In this document: one piece after another, positions 43,868 through 52,800 of the stretch
Layout of the letters: every line of letters begins with the position of its first letter
How positions within the stretch are numbered: position 1 is the first letter of the stretch
Assembly: GCA_963833955.1 (NCBI GenBank)
Contig: CAWHZY010000010.1
Span: forward strand, 186,001 to 250,000
From: Roseiarcus sp963833955
GTDB taxonomy: Bacteria; Pseudomonadota; Alphaproteobacteria; Rhizobiales; Beijerinckiaceae
Direction of reading: 5' to 3'
DNA: 64,000 nucleotides
Translations under genes and position numbers: made by a program
Notes under the pieces: model-generated
Database searches by the model: none
Told to the model about the DNA's origin: nothing
What the model saw: only the letters and a program-made list of their open reading frames with translations

Positions 43868-45548
43868 CTAGCGTCGCGAGCAGATCAAGGGTTGGCCTCG
43901 ATCGGGGCACCAAAGCGCGTTGCCCGGCTTATAGACGCTTGCCCCGAACGAATAGCGATAGTTGCTGTTAAGCCCATCGTTGCTCGGCGCCGGCTTCAAG
44001 GGATCGAAAGGCTCGATGCTGAGCGAGGTCAGATGCGCGCCGGTGGTCTGCGTGGTGACGGGCAGGGTGATCGAGCCGGGCGCCTCTCCGCGTTCCACCC
44101 AGGCGACGAGCTGAGGCATGAATTGCACGGTCGTTGCAGGGTCGCCGTCGACGGGCTGCCCGCAAGGGCAGTGGTAGAGACCCGGAACCATGTAGAGCCG
44201 GCTGAAGGCCTGCGCTGTGGGCAGGCCGCCCGCCTGGTCTACGACCGCGCGATAATAGTTGATGCTCGCGAAGGGCGGAATCGCCTGGTCGGCCCAGCTG
44301 TGGTAGATGATGAGCTTGCCGCCATTGGCGGCAAACGCGCTCAAGTCCGGGTCGGTCGCATTGTAGATCCCGCCCAGTTGCTCGAGCTCACCGTGCATTG
44401 CGGCGGTGAACGGCGCCGAGCTTAGCGTGTATTTGCCCGGATGATTGGGCATGAAAGCCATTTCGTTCAGGAACGCGAGACCGATCCCCGCCGCGTAGCT
44501 GTCAGCGGGCGCCGCCGCGTCCGCCGCCGGCATGACCAGCCAATTGGCCCAGGCGAGTTCTGAGCCGTAAGGCTCGCCGCCGTCGAACAGGCCATGGCCA
44601 TCCTTATCCGTAGGACCACGATATTCGTCGCGGACCACGCCGATCTGCGCGTCGGTCAGACAGCTCGGCTGATCCAAGCCCGCGGGGCAGCGCATGCTCG
44701 CGGGATCAAAAGCACAAGCACGCGGGTCTCGGATCACGCCGTTCGGATCGGCGCATGCAGCCATGACTGCGGCGTGCAGCGCCGGAAGTTTCTCCGCGGT
44801 CAGAATCTGTCCGCCTTGCGCGTTGAGGTTGGCCGCGGCGACCCAGGGCGCGACGAGGCCCACGAGCGGCGCCCAGTTGTTGGCTGGGGCGCCGGCGATG
44901 ATGCCGTCAAAATCCGCAGGATAGCGCTGCGCCAGGACCAGCGCTTCGTGCCCGCCGTCAGAGACGCCGCTGAAATAGGAATAGGCCGGCCTGCGGCCAT
45001 AATAAGCGCGCACGATGGCCTTCATCGCGCGCGCCAGCTGATGCTCGGAACTGTATCCGAACACGGCCCGCAGTCGCAGGTCGTTCCGGGCCCAGAGCGC
45101 GTCGCCGTTGCTCGGCGCCTCATGGCCTTGATCGTCCGCCGCGACGACCATTTCGCCGTTTTGCAGCGGCGCATAGGGCGCCTGGTAGCCGCTGGTCCGC
45201 GACGGATCGTCGAGAACTCACATCGGCCTTGCCACAAAGCCCTCCGCAGCCCTGTTGCAAATAGTCGCCGCGCCAGGTCTCGGTCGGCAAGAGCGCCTCG
45301 AACTGGGTCACCGGGCTGATATAGCCTTTGACGTCGCAGAAGGGATGACCGTTGCGCGACGCGGTCGCGCTCGATGCAATCCGGGCGTCGAGCGCGGTGA
45401 AATCGGAATTCGCCAGCGCCTCGCACGACATCGCCGGAGGGATGGCGCCCGCTTCGGCTGCGGACGCGTCGGTCTTCATCGCAATCATTGAGCCGGCGGC
45501 CGCGATCGCGGCGAGCGTCGACAACCCGGAGATTCGCGCGCGCCCCAT
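43868..45548 (-). pseudogene. Tannase/feruloyl esterase family protein with one frameshift
   Basis: The first part (from ATG 45548) has a signal peptide and the tannase N-terminal region (CEALANSDFTALDARI, CDVKGYISPVTQFEALLPTETWRGDYLQQGCGGLCG). Near 45215 the frame shifts, and the rest continues in another frame to 43868: DDQGHEAPSN, the nucleophile motif FSGVSDGGHEALVLAQRYPADFDGIIAGAPA, a long lid and the catalytic His near GLYHCPCGQPVD. Joined, it is about 560 residues, normal for the family. A single indel is enough to explain the break. Confidence 0.8.
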
Positions 45549-45783
45549 TCATTCCTCCCATGGACCATTGAGCCGCTTGGCGGTCCGACGCCGGCTTTAG
45601 CCCGAAAGCGTAAGGACGCGCTTCCGTCCGGGCCAGCTCAGCGCAGTTCAATTGTCTGTGATCGACGGCGGTTTCCATTCCCTCCAGTCCCGCTTTAAAG
45701 CTCGCTGCGGGAATGGCTTATTCGTTTCATGACACCGTCATGCGCGGGCCATTCCCCGCGGGGGCGAATCGGAGGTTTGAGAA

Positions 45784-47486
45784 ATGTCTGAGCAGCACGG
45801 CGATGGAGTGACGCGACGCGAGGTGCTGGTCGGCGCAGCGAGCGGCCTGGCGCTTGCGGCGATCGACGCTTCTGGAGCGCTGGCTCAAGACGCACCGGGA
45901 GTGCAAGTTTCGGGGCTCGTGTTCGAGGACCGCGACGGCTCGGGCACGTCGAGCGCATCCAATCCGGGCATCGCCGGCGTGCTCGTCTCGAATGGCCGTG
46001 ATGTCGCCGTCACGGGGCCTGATGGCCGCTACACGCTGCCGCTGCCGGATGAGGCGACGATCTTCGTCATCAAGCCTGCGGGCTTCATGCCGCCGATCGA
46101 GCCGCTCACCAATCTGCCGCGCTTCTATCGCCATCACCAGCCCAAGGGCTCGCCGGCCGAGCTCAACTTGCGCTTCGAGGGTCTGGCGCCGACCGGGCCT
46201 TTGCCTTCGTCGGTCGATTTTCCGCTGCATCGCCAGGATGAGCGACATGCGTTCAACGTCGTGCTCGTGACCGATCCGCAGCCCGAGACCGGCGCGGAGG
46301 TCGATTTCATCCGCGAGGATCTGATTCAGGCGCTTGCCGGCGTCGACGCCAAGTTCGGCCTTACCGCGGGCGACGTGATGTTCGACGATCTTTCGCTCTA
46401 TGCGCGGTCGAACGCGATCATGGGCACGATCGGGCTGCCGTGGTGGAACATCGGCGGCAACCACGATCTAAATCTCGAAGCGCCCGACCGCAAATACAGC
46501 CGCGAGACCTTCAAGCGTGTCTTCGGCCCGAACTATTACGCGTTCTTCTACGCGCAGACGCTCTTTCTCATGCTCGATGACGTCAACTATCTTGGGCCCG
46601 ACCCTCGTAAGGCCGGGGGAGGGGACAAGTACGAGGGAAGGCTCGATCCGGGCCAGCTCGAGTTCGTGCGCAACGTGCTCGCGCATACGCCGGACGACAC
46701 GCTGATCATCATGGTGATGCACATCCCGATCAACACCTTTCTCGACAACGAACCTTACCAGAACCTGCAGGACCGGGACGCTTTCTTCGCCCTGTTTGAA
46801 GGGCGCCGCTACACGGTCAGTTTCGCCGGACACACGCATACGACCGAGCATCATTATTACGATGGCCCAGACGGCTGGAAAGGCGCGACGCCCCATCATC
46901 ATCACGTGCTGACAGCGCTCTCGGGCTCGTGGTGGAGCGGGCCCTACGATCATCGCGGCGTGGCCTCAGCCGACAGTCGCGACGGCACGCCGAACGGCTT
47001 CCACATCCTCTCGGTCGACGGCCTGAGCTATGCGACCCGCTTCGTTCCGGCGAAGGAGCCGAACGGGCGCCAGATGCGGCTCTCGATCTCGAGCCGCTTC
47101 CATGGAATCAGCAAGGACGCCGACCGCGATTTCACGCAGGTGAGGCTGTTAGGCTCGCCGGTTCCGCGCGACGCGCTGAGCGCTTCGACCGTGATCGCCA
47201 ATGTGTTTGACGGCGGCGAGAAGACGAAGGTCAAGATGGCAATCGGCGACCGCGCGCCAATCGAGATGACCCGCGGCTGTCGCGTCCCGATCCCTTCGTG
47301 CAAGAGGTGTTCGCACGCAACGAGGCGACGAAGAAGGCCTGGGTCAAGGCCGAGGATTCGTCGCACATCTGGATCGCGCGCCTGCCCGGCGACCTTCCGC
47401 CTGGAACCTATCCGCTGGTGGTCGAGGCGACCGGAGAATATGGCCAGCCGCTGAGCGGGCGGCTTGCGCTCGAGGTGACGGGGTAG
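45784..47486 (+). pseudogene. Calcineurin-like phosphoesterase with Tat signal, frameshift near the end
   Basis: The N-terminus has a twin-arginine signal (VTRREVLVGAASGLALAA), then a carboxypeptidase-regulatory-like domain (VSGLVFEDRDGSGT ... PDGRYTLPLP) and a metallophosphoesterase core (VLVTDPQPE, TAGDVMFDD, WWNIGGNHDLN, VMHIPINT, FAGHTHTTEHH). Near 47277 the frame breaks; the C-terminal strand region (RPDPFVQEVFARNEATKKAWVKAEDSSHIWIARLPGDLPPGTYPLVVEATGEYG) continues in the next frame and stops at 47486. The catalytic domain itself is intact. Confidence 0.82.
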
Positions 47487-47573
47487 GGTGAGGCGGTGAT
47501 CGTCTTGTCGCTCGATCAGTGACCCAAGCGGCGCGCCGCTCCGGCGAGCGACGCCGGCTTTGCCGCTTCAAAT

Positions 47574-47801
47574 TTAGCAGGGGGCGCACCAGCAATGCCA
47601 GCGGCCGCACACCCGGTGATGAAACGGGCCGCAGAACCGGCCCCAGTGCGGACCGCAGGCCGCCTTTTCAATCGGCGTGAAGTTTTGCGCCTGCCCGGAA
47701 AGCGCTGCTGGGCCGCGCTCGATCTGCGCGTCGGCGCCGGAAACAAGCGCCCCGAGCGTCAGCGCCGCCGCGCCGGCGAACCTGATCACCTGCCTACGCA
47801 T
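47574..47801 (-). CDS. Small secreted Cys/His/Trp-rich protein
   Basis: A 75-residue protein with an excellent ribosome-binding site (AAGGAGG) and a signal peptide (RRQVIRFAGAAALTLGALVSGADA-Q). The mature C-terminus is unusual: about 27 residues hold six cysteines, four histidines and three tryptophans (for example RVCGRWHCWCAPC at the end). No known domain was recognised. The density of Cys and His suggests metal binding or disulfide cross-linking, which is inference. It is on the opposite strand to the adjacent phosphoesterase gene and next to the IS element. Confidence 0.62.
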   Translation of the reverse strand: MRRQVIRFAGAAALTLGALVSGADAQIERGPAALSGQAQNFTPIEKAACGPHWGRFCGPFHHRVCGRWHCWCAPC

Positions 47802-47965
47802 CGTTTGCCTCCTTGAGATTTTGTCTCTTCCGCGCGCCCAAATCAGGCCAGTCGCGTCGCGAAATGGCAGCGACGTGGAGCGCTTCGCAATCACAATGCT
47901 GTGACGGTGTTGGCCCGTTTGGCAACCCGGCAAAAATGTCGGTGCATCAAAGGTCCGCCTCGGGC

Positions 47966-49016
47966 TAGAGAATTTTCAGGTCTGACGGAATCTGGGGATT
48001 CCTTTTGGCTTGCGGCCATGATTCTTTGCGCCGGTCGAATCGGCGCTGGGGAGCATCATGGGCGTGGCTTATTCGCAGGACCTTCGGGATCGGGTGATGG
48101 CGGCGGTGGACTGCGGGTTGGGCGTGTATTCGGCCGCGCCGCTGTTTCGGGTCAGCGTGTCGTACATCTACAAGGCGCTCGGCCGGCGTCGGGCGACCGG
48201 CGATGTGACGGCCCACAAGTCGGGCGGCGGGCCGAAGCCGAAGCTTGCCGCCTATGACGAGGCGTTGCGCGCTCAGGTGGCGCAGAAAGGCGATGTCACG
48301 CTCATTGAACTGCAAGCGTGGCTTGCCGGCGATCATGCGGTGAAAGTCAGCGTCGGTTGTCTTTGGGCGCGGGTCCGGCATCTTGGGCTGACGCTCAAAA
48401 AAAGTCACAACGCGCCGCAGAGCAGGATCGTGCCGACGTAGCGGAAGCTCGCGAGCAATGGCGGGCGCAGCAGGGCGAATGGCGGCCGAACAATCTTGTG
48501 TTTGTCGACGAAACCGGCGCGTCGACCAAAATGACCCGGCTCTACGGCCGATGCCCGCGCGGCGAGCGCCTGGTCGCGCCGGTTCCGTGGGGCCATTGGA
48601 AGACCACGACCTTCATCGGCGCGCTGCGGCAGGACGGTCTGGTCGCGCCTTGCGCGTTCGACGGGCCGATCAACGGCGAGAAGTTCCGCGCCTGGGTCGA
48701 GCAGTTTCTCGCTCCCGAGCTCAAGCCCGGCGACATCGTCATCCTGGACAATCTGCCAAGCCACAAGGTCGAGGGCGTCAGAACGGCGATCGAGAACGCC
48801 GGCGCCCGACTGCTCTACTTGCCTTCCTACAGTCCCGATCTCAACCCGATCGAGCAGTGGTTCGCCAAACTCAAGGCCCTGCTGCGCAAAGCCGAGGCGC
48901 GAACCTTCGACGCCCTGATCCAGGCCATCGCAAGCGCGCTCGAAACCTTCACCCCCGACGAATGCGCAAACTATCTCGCAAACTCAGGATATCGCCGCCA
49001 ATAATGAAAATGTCTA
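47966..49016 (+). mobile_element. IS630-family insertion sequence
   Basis: The element is bounded by imperfect terminal inverted repeats: TAGAGAATTTTCA at the left (from 47966) and the complement of TGAAAATGTCTA at the right (to 49016). Both ends carry the TA dinucleotide that IS630/mariner elements duplicate on insertion. It contains one transposase gene in two overlapping frames. Length is about 1.05 kb, typical of the family. Confidence 0.8.
48058..49004 (+). CDS. IS630-family transposase in two overlapping frames
   Basis: The first frame (48058-48441) encodes the helix-turn-helix part (YSQDLRDRVMAAVDCGLGVYSAAPLFRVSVSYIYKAL). The second frame (effective from about 48395 to 49004) encodes the DDE catalytic domain with NNLVFVDETGASTKM, VILDNLPSHK and YSPDLNPIEQWFAKLK. 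The frames meet at a run of seven A (about 48399-48405), where a -1 shift or transcriptional slippage would join them, as is common in this family. If so the element can be functional. Confidence 0.82.
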
Positions 49017-49082
49017 GTGAGCGCAAGGCAAAGCGGATCGAACATCCGTTCTCCCTTGCCGCGGTGTGTGCCGGGAAGAATC

Positions 49083-49649
49083 TTATCCAGTCGTGTAGCT
49101 GATCGCCGAGTAGAAATTGTGCCCATAGAGCGCTATCGCCTGAGCTTTATCGAGGCCGTTGATGATCTTGCGGGCGCTCACCCAATCCTCTTTTGTCTTG
49201 CAAAAGTAATCGATGAGCGACTTGCCCGTGAACAAACCCCTGGCCATGCCCAGGAACATAATGTTTGTCGCGTTGTCGAGTTCCAGCGCCAGATCGGGAT
49301 GATGAACGAAGTCGATCCCCAAAAAATTCGACATCGTTTCGTAATTGCGCTCCCAGGTTAATTGCACAAAACCTCGGCCGTAATAGACCTGTCCTGTGGT
49401 CGGATCAGCCTTTCCATAGGGCCTTCCGCGTCCTTTGCCATATTCATTGATCGGTTGCATGTGCTGATCGGTCTCATGATAGGTGGTCGCAAGGGCGTAA
49501 GCGAGCCACCGGTCATCATCGGCCGTATATTTCGCCTCCCATCCGTCGAGAATTGCGTTCATCCCGTCGACCTGGGATTGTTGCAGCACATTTGAGAACA
49601 TCATTCGGCGCACATGTGTGAAGAAAAATCCGCGATTGATTTGAGTCAT
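49083..49649 (-). CDS. GH19 chitinase / endolysin-like protein
   Basis: This 188-residue protein has no signal peptide and matches the GH19-type lysozyme/chitinase domain: NRGFFFTHVRRMMFSNVLQQSQVDGMNAILDGWE, WLAYALATTYHETDQHMQPINEYGKG with the catalytic Glu in HET, and VYYGRGFVQLTWERNYETM. Proteins like this serve as phage endolysins or cell-wall hydrolases. ATG 49647-49649 is preferred over an upstream ATG because GAGG precedes it. No other phage genes are adjacent, so it may be a prophage relic or an independent cargo gene. Confidence 0.8.
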   Translation of the reverse strand: MTQINRGFFFTHVRRMMFSNVLQQSQVDGMNAILDGWEAKYTADDDRWLAYALATTYHETDQHMQPINEYGKGRGRPYGKADPTTGQVYYGRGFVQLTWERNYETMSNFLGIDFVHHPDLALELDNATNIMFLGMARGLFTGKSLIDYFCKTKEDWVSARKIINGLDKAQAIALYGHNFYSAISYTTG

Positions 49650-49825
49650 CGAAACCTCGAGGCGCAAATGCGTTTTGATTCTGATTTTCCGCATCATACC
49701 ATTCACTTTGCGCTATTGCCAGAAAATGTTCACTTTTTGTTCTCAACGACGCTAATGGCCTGCCGGTCGAAACGAAGTCGCGCGTCTACGAGGCCGCGTG
49801 ACGCAGGAAGAGAGATGTCGGGATC

Positions 49826-50318
49826 ATGGTGAGGCTGAACGAAGTCCGGCGAAACGAGGTCGCGGTCGAAGCGCCCCAGTCGTTCGACGCGGGCCTCGTC
49901 TTCATCGGCATGATCCGCACGCCCTGGACCTCGCGCCTCGACTGCCCGCGCCAGGGGCGGCCCGACGGCCCCATCTGCCGCATCGAAGTCGCCGAACCCT
50001 GGGTCGCGGGGCTGGACGGGATCGAGGCCTACGAGCGCATCGAGGTCCTCTATTGGCTGCACGAGTTCCCGCCGCGATCTCGTGCGCCAGAGCCCGGCCG
50101 ATGACGGTGAGACGCGCGGCGCGTTTGCGCTGCGCTCTCCCGTTCGCCCGAACCCGATCGGCACGGCGCTGGCGACGCTGGTCGAGCGGAAGGGGCCGAC
50201 GCTCCTGGTCAGGGGTCTCGACTGTCTCGATCGAACGCCGCTCATCGACCTGAAGCCCGACCGCTGCCAGTTCACGCCCCTCGCCCCGCCGCAAGCGGGA
50301 GATTTTGAGACGGGGTGA
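49826..50318 (+). pseudogene. TrmO/TsaA-family tRNA methyltransferase with one frameshift
   Basis: The first part encodes SFDAGLVFIGMIRTPWTSRLDCPRQGRPDGPICRIEVAEPWVAGLDGIEAYERIEVLYWLHE in one frame. Near 50070 the frame changes, and the rest (RRDLVRQSPADDGETRGAFALRSPVRPNPIGTALATLVERKGPTLLVRGLDCLDRTPLIDLKPDRCQFTPLAPPQAGDFETG) continues to 50318. The combined sequence is a full-length TrmO-like protein, which N6-methylates threonylcarbamoyladenosine in tRNA using S-adenosylmethionine. One indel separates it from function. Confidence 0.78.
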
Positions 50319-50419
50319 AGTCTCGAAAATTCCGGTGGTCGAGCGGGGGTTTGATTTTCGTGATTTCGAGCGTCATGCTCGGAAAGGATGGACCCCTCGG
50401 TCGGTCGCGGAGATTCCGG

Positions 50420-50710
50420 TTGAAACCGTCTGATGCGCTCAGACTTCATCGCGTTGCGGTTCATGAAGCGGCTGGGCGGTTCCGCTCGGCGAATCCAAGG
50501 GTCTTCGGCTCCGTGGCGCACGGCGCCGATGTGGAGGGAAGCGATATCGACATCCTCGTCGACGCGCTGCCGGGGGCCACCCTGTTCGATCTTGGCGCCC
50601 TTCAAGTCGAATTGGAGGACTTGCTTGGCGTTCCCGTAGACCTGTTGACCCCCGGTGATCTACCGCCGAAGCTGCGGGAAGCCATTCTCGCCGATGCGCA
50701 GGCGATTTGA
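50420..50710 (+). CDS. MNT-type nucleotidyltransferase (antitoxin of a HEPN/MNT pair)
   Basis: From TTG 50420 the gene encodes 96 residues of the minimal nucleotidyltransferase family: PRVFGSVAHGADVEGSDIDILVDALPG with the GSxxxG and DxD metal motif, and LEDLLGVPVDLLTPGDLPP. MNT proteins usually neutralise a neighbouring HEPN ribonuclease, for example by adenylylation. Here the expected HEPN gene starts right after (SRLGD) but hits a TAG after six codons. The antitoxin appears orphaned. The longer in-frame start at 50315 lacks support. Confidence 0.72.
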   Translation: MKPSDALRLHRVAVHEAAGRFRSANPRVFGSVAHGADVEGSDIDILVDALPGATLFDLGALQVELEDLLGVPVDLLTPGDLPPKLREAILADAQAI

Positions 50711-51862
50711 GCTTGAGCCGGCTCGGCGACTAGTTATGCGATCAAGCATGCTTCGATGGACCAAGCGACAGTGACTCACGACCGCCGGCGGTAGTGTCAT
50801 CAAAGTGAATGAGCAACGGGATGTTTTGGATTTCCGTTGCCGGAGGCCGTCAGGAGCGTAGGGGTATCCAAGATCAAGCCTGTGGTCGATGCCTTTGCGC
50901 TGCGTCATCATCGGCGAGGCCAGCCGGGCGCAGGATCGATCCGGACAAGCGATACGACGAATGTCCGATGTGCGGTCGGATGCCGGACGTCGCCGACATA
51001 AAAGCCATCTCGTCGGCGGAGGCACAGACTGTATGTCGAGGGATGCGCATGTTGATGGCGTCGCGTGAAAGACATACGCAATTTTTCTGAAGCTGCGCTT
51101 GTTCTTAACCGCGAGGGTTATAAGGGAAGCTTTGACAGATTACAAACCGCTCTTCCGAAATTTGCGGTTGCGCGGCCTTACGAAGCCGGATCGATGGTAT
51201 GCGCTCGATGTAATCGTGCCAATTTTCACGAATCACTTAACGCAGCTCGTTACCCCATCGACGCGATTGCTATTTTTGCGCGCGAAAGCATGGGATGCCA
51301 ATGCCGGAAAACAATGTCTGACGACCGATTTAAGCCAGTTCAACGGCGCTGATAGGAGGAAAGCGTCAGACAACAAGTTAGGTATCGGCGGATTGGCCGA
51401 GGGAGTCGGTGATGGGGCCGGAAACTCGTATGGTCTTGCCGCCACGATCGTCATTATCTGGTCTCGACGTTCAGCCAGCGAAGCTGCGGCAGCATGTCCC
51501 TGAGCGCAATTAGGCGCACACGTTCCCCGTCTGGACGAGCGACGGCGCAGTGCCTCGCGGTCCATGAGAAAGAGCCGCGAGAGGCTTCCAAGGCGTAAAA
51601 GCGCGAAGCGTCAACGTGCCGACGAAGCGGCGCGCAAGGCGCAAATCGAGATTGAAGTCGAGACGCGGCTGCGCGCTCTTAATACCCTATTGAAAATGTT
51701 ATAGCAAGTACCGCATCAGTCATCCCGCGGAATTTGTGGCGTGCCGGGTAAAAGGGGTCGTAACACACTGAAAATATTACGGGCGCCGGTAAAATGGCGG
51801 TTAGGCTCTAAAAGCCGCCTCTGCTCGTCCTTGACTTCTTCTTTGCCTCAGGTCCAAAACAA
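50711..51862. other. Gene-poor, lower-GC accessory stretch with gene remnants
   Basis: About 1.15 kb has no gene I can support. It opens with a six-codon HEPN remnant ended by TAG near 50730. From about 51080 to 51300 the base composition is visibly A/T richer than the flanks. Open frames exist (50809-51090, 51099-51503) but show no domain, signal peptide or ribosome-binding site. It is likely imported or decayed DNA. Confidence 0.45.
51564..51704 (+). CDS. Small basic hypothetical protein
   Basis: This 46-residue frame starts at ATG 51564 and encodes a highly charged helix (Arg/Lys-rich start, then ADEAARKAQIEIEVETRLRALNTLLKML). It could be the tail of a lost gene. There is no good ribosome-binding site. 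Confidence 0.22.
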   Translation: MRKSRERLPRRKSAKRQRADEAARKAQIEIEVETRLRALNTLLKML

Positions 51863-51877
51863 GAACAAATGACGAAC
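51863..51877. promoter_or_regulatory. LexA (SOS) box upstream of imuA
   Basis: GAAC-N7-GAAC (GAACAAATGACGAAC) is the reverse of the alphaproteobacterial SOS box GTTC-N7-GTTC. It lies 18 bp upstream of the imuA start, the position expected for LexA control of the mutagenesis operon. Confidence 0.85.
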
Positions 51878-51894
51878 AACAGGACGCGGACCGA

Positions 51895-52800
51895 ATGTCG
51901 CAGAGCGGCAGAGCGGAGGGGATGGCGCGTCTCAGGCGCGCCATCGCTGAGATCGAGGCGGAGGCCGGCCGGCCAGGCGAGCGGCCCGCGCGGCGCTTGC
52001 CGTTCGCGCGCGCATTCAATTCTGCGCTTAGCGGCGGGCTCGCGGATGACGCCCTGCATGAGATCGCGCCGGCCAGGCCTCAGGACGGAGCGGCGGCGAT
52101 GGGCTTTGCGCTGGCGCTCGCCGCGCGATTCATAAACCACCGGCCGGCTTCGGCGCTCGTCATCGGCGAAGGCTTCGCCGCTGAGGAGTGGGGCGCGCTC
52201 TACGGGCCGGGGCTCATCGCTCACGGGCTGGCCTTGAGCCGCCTTGTGTTCGTGCGCGCGCCCGACGCGGCTTTGGCCTTCTGGGCGATCGAGGAGGCGC
52301 TCAAATGCGGCGCGCCGGCCGTGGTCGTGGGCGAGATCTGGAGCCTCAAGGGCTATAGCCTCGCCGCCTCGCGACGCCTGCTTCTCGCCGCGCGAAAGGG
52401 TAAGGTCCCCGCGCTTCTGATCCTGGCCAGCGCCTATGGCCAGGCGGAGCGCCTCTCGAGCGCCGCCGAGACGCGGTTTGAGATCGCCGCCGCGCCCAGC
52501 ACCGCAATTCCGGCGGCGGCTGGCCTTGACCTGCCCGGGCCCTTCGCCTGCGGGGCGCGGCTCGTCAAGGCGCGCCTCGCGCGTGCGGGGCCGGAGGGAC
52601 CTTTTCAGGCTTTCGACCCTGGGCGCGTCATTCGTCTCGAATGGCGAAGCCAGGACATGACTTTCAAAGACATGACTTTCAAAGACATGACTTTCCAGGA
52701 CCTAGCTTGCAAGGACATGGGCGTTGACGACCAGGCGATTTCTCTCCCTCTGGCTGCCGCGTCTGGCGACCGATCGCGCGCGGCGGCTCGGCGGCGTTGA
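51895..52800 (+). CDS. imuA: ImuA, SOS mutagenesis cassette protein
   Basis: This 301-residue protein is the RecA-like accessory factor of translesion synthesis by ImuB and DnaE2. It has AFNSALSGGLADDALHEIAP near residue 40, FALALAARFINHRPASALVIG with a degenerate P-loop region, FVRAPDAALAFWAIEEALKCGAPAVVVGEI and LSLAASRRLLLAARKG-like helices. The C-terminus contains three tandem copies of a five-residue unit (DMTFK). It overlaps imuB by 77 bp and is preceded by a LexA box. Confidence 0.87.
   Translation: MSQSGRAEGMARLRRAIAEIEAEAGRPGERPARRLPFARAFNSALSGGLADDALHEIAPARPQDGAAAMGFALALAARFINHRPASALVIGEGFAAEEWGALYGPGLIAHGLALSRLVFVRAPDAALAFWAIEEALKCGAPAVVVGEIWSLKGYSLAASRRLLLAARKGKVPALLILASAYGQAERLSSAAETRFEIAAAPSTAIPAAAGLDLPGPFACGARLVKARLARAGPEGPFQAFDPGRVIRLEWRSQDMTFKDMTFKDMTFQDLACKDMGVDDQAISLPLAAASGDRSRAAARRR
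52654..52698 (+). repeat. 15-bp tandem repeat, three copies, inside imuA
   Basis: GACATGACTTTCAAA occurs at 52654-52668 and 52669-52683, and with two changes (GACATGACTTTCCAG) at 52684-52698. It encodes DMTFK-DMTFK-DMTFQ. Length change by whole units keeps the frame. Confidence 0.9.
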
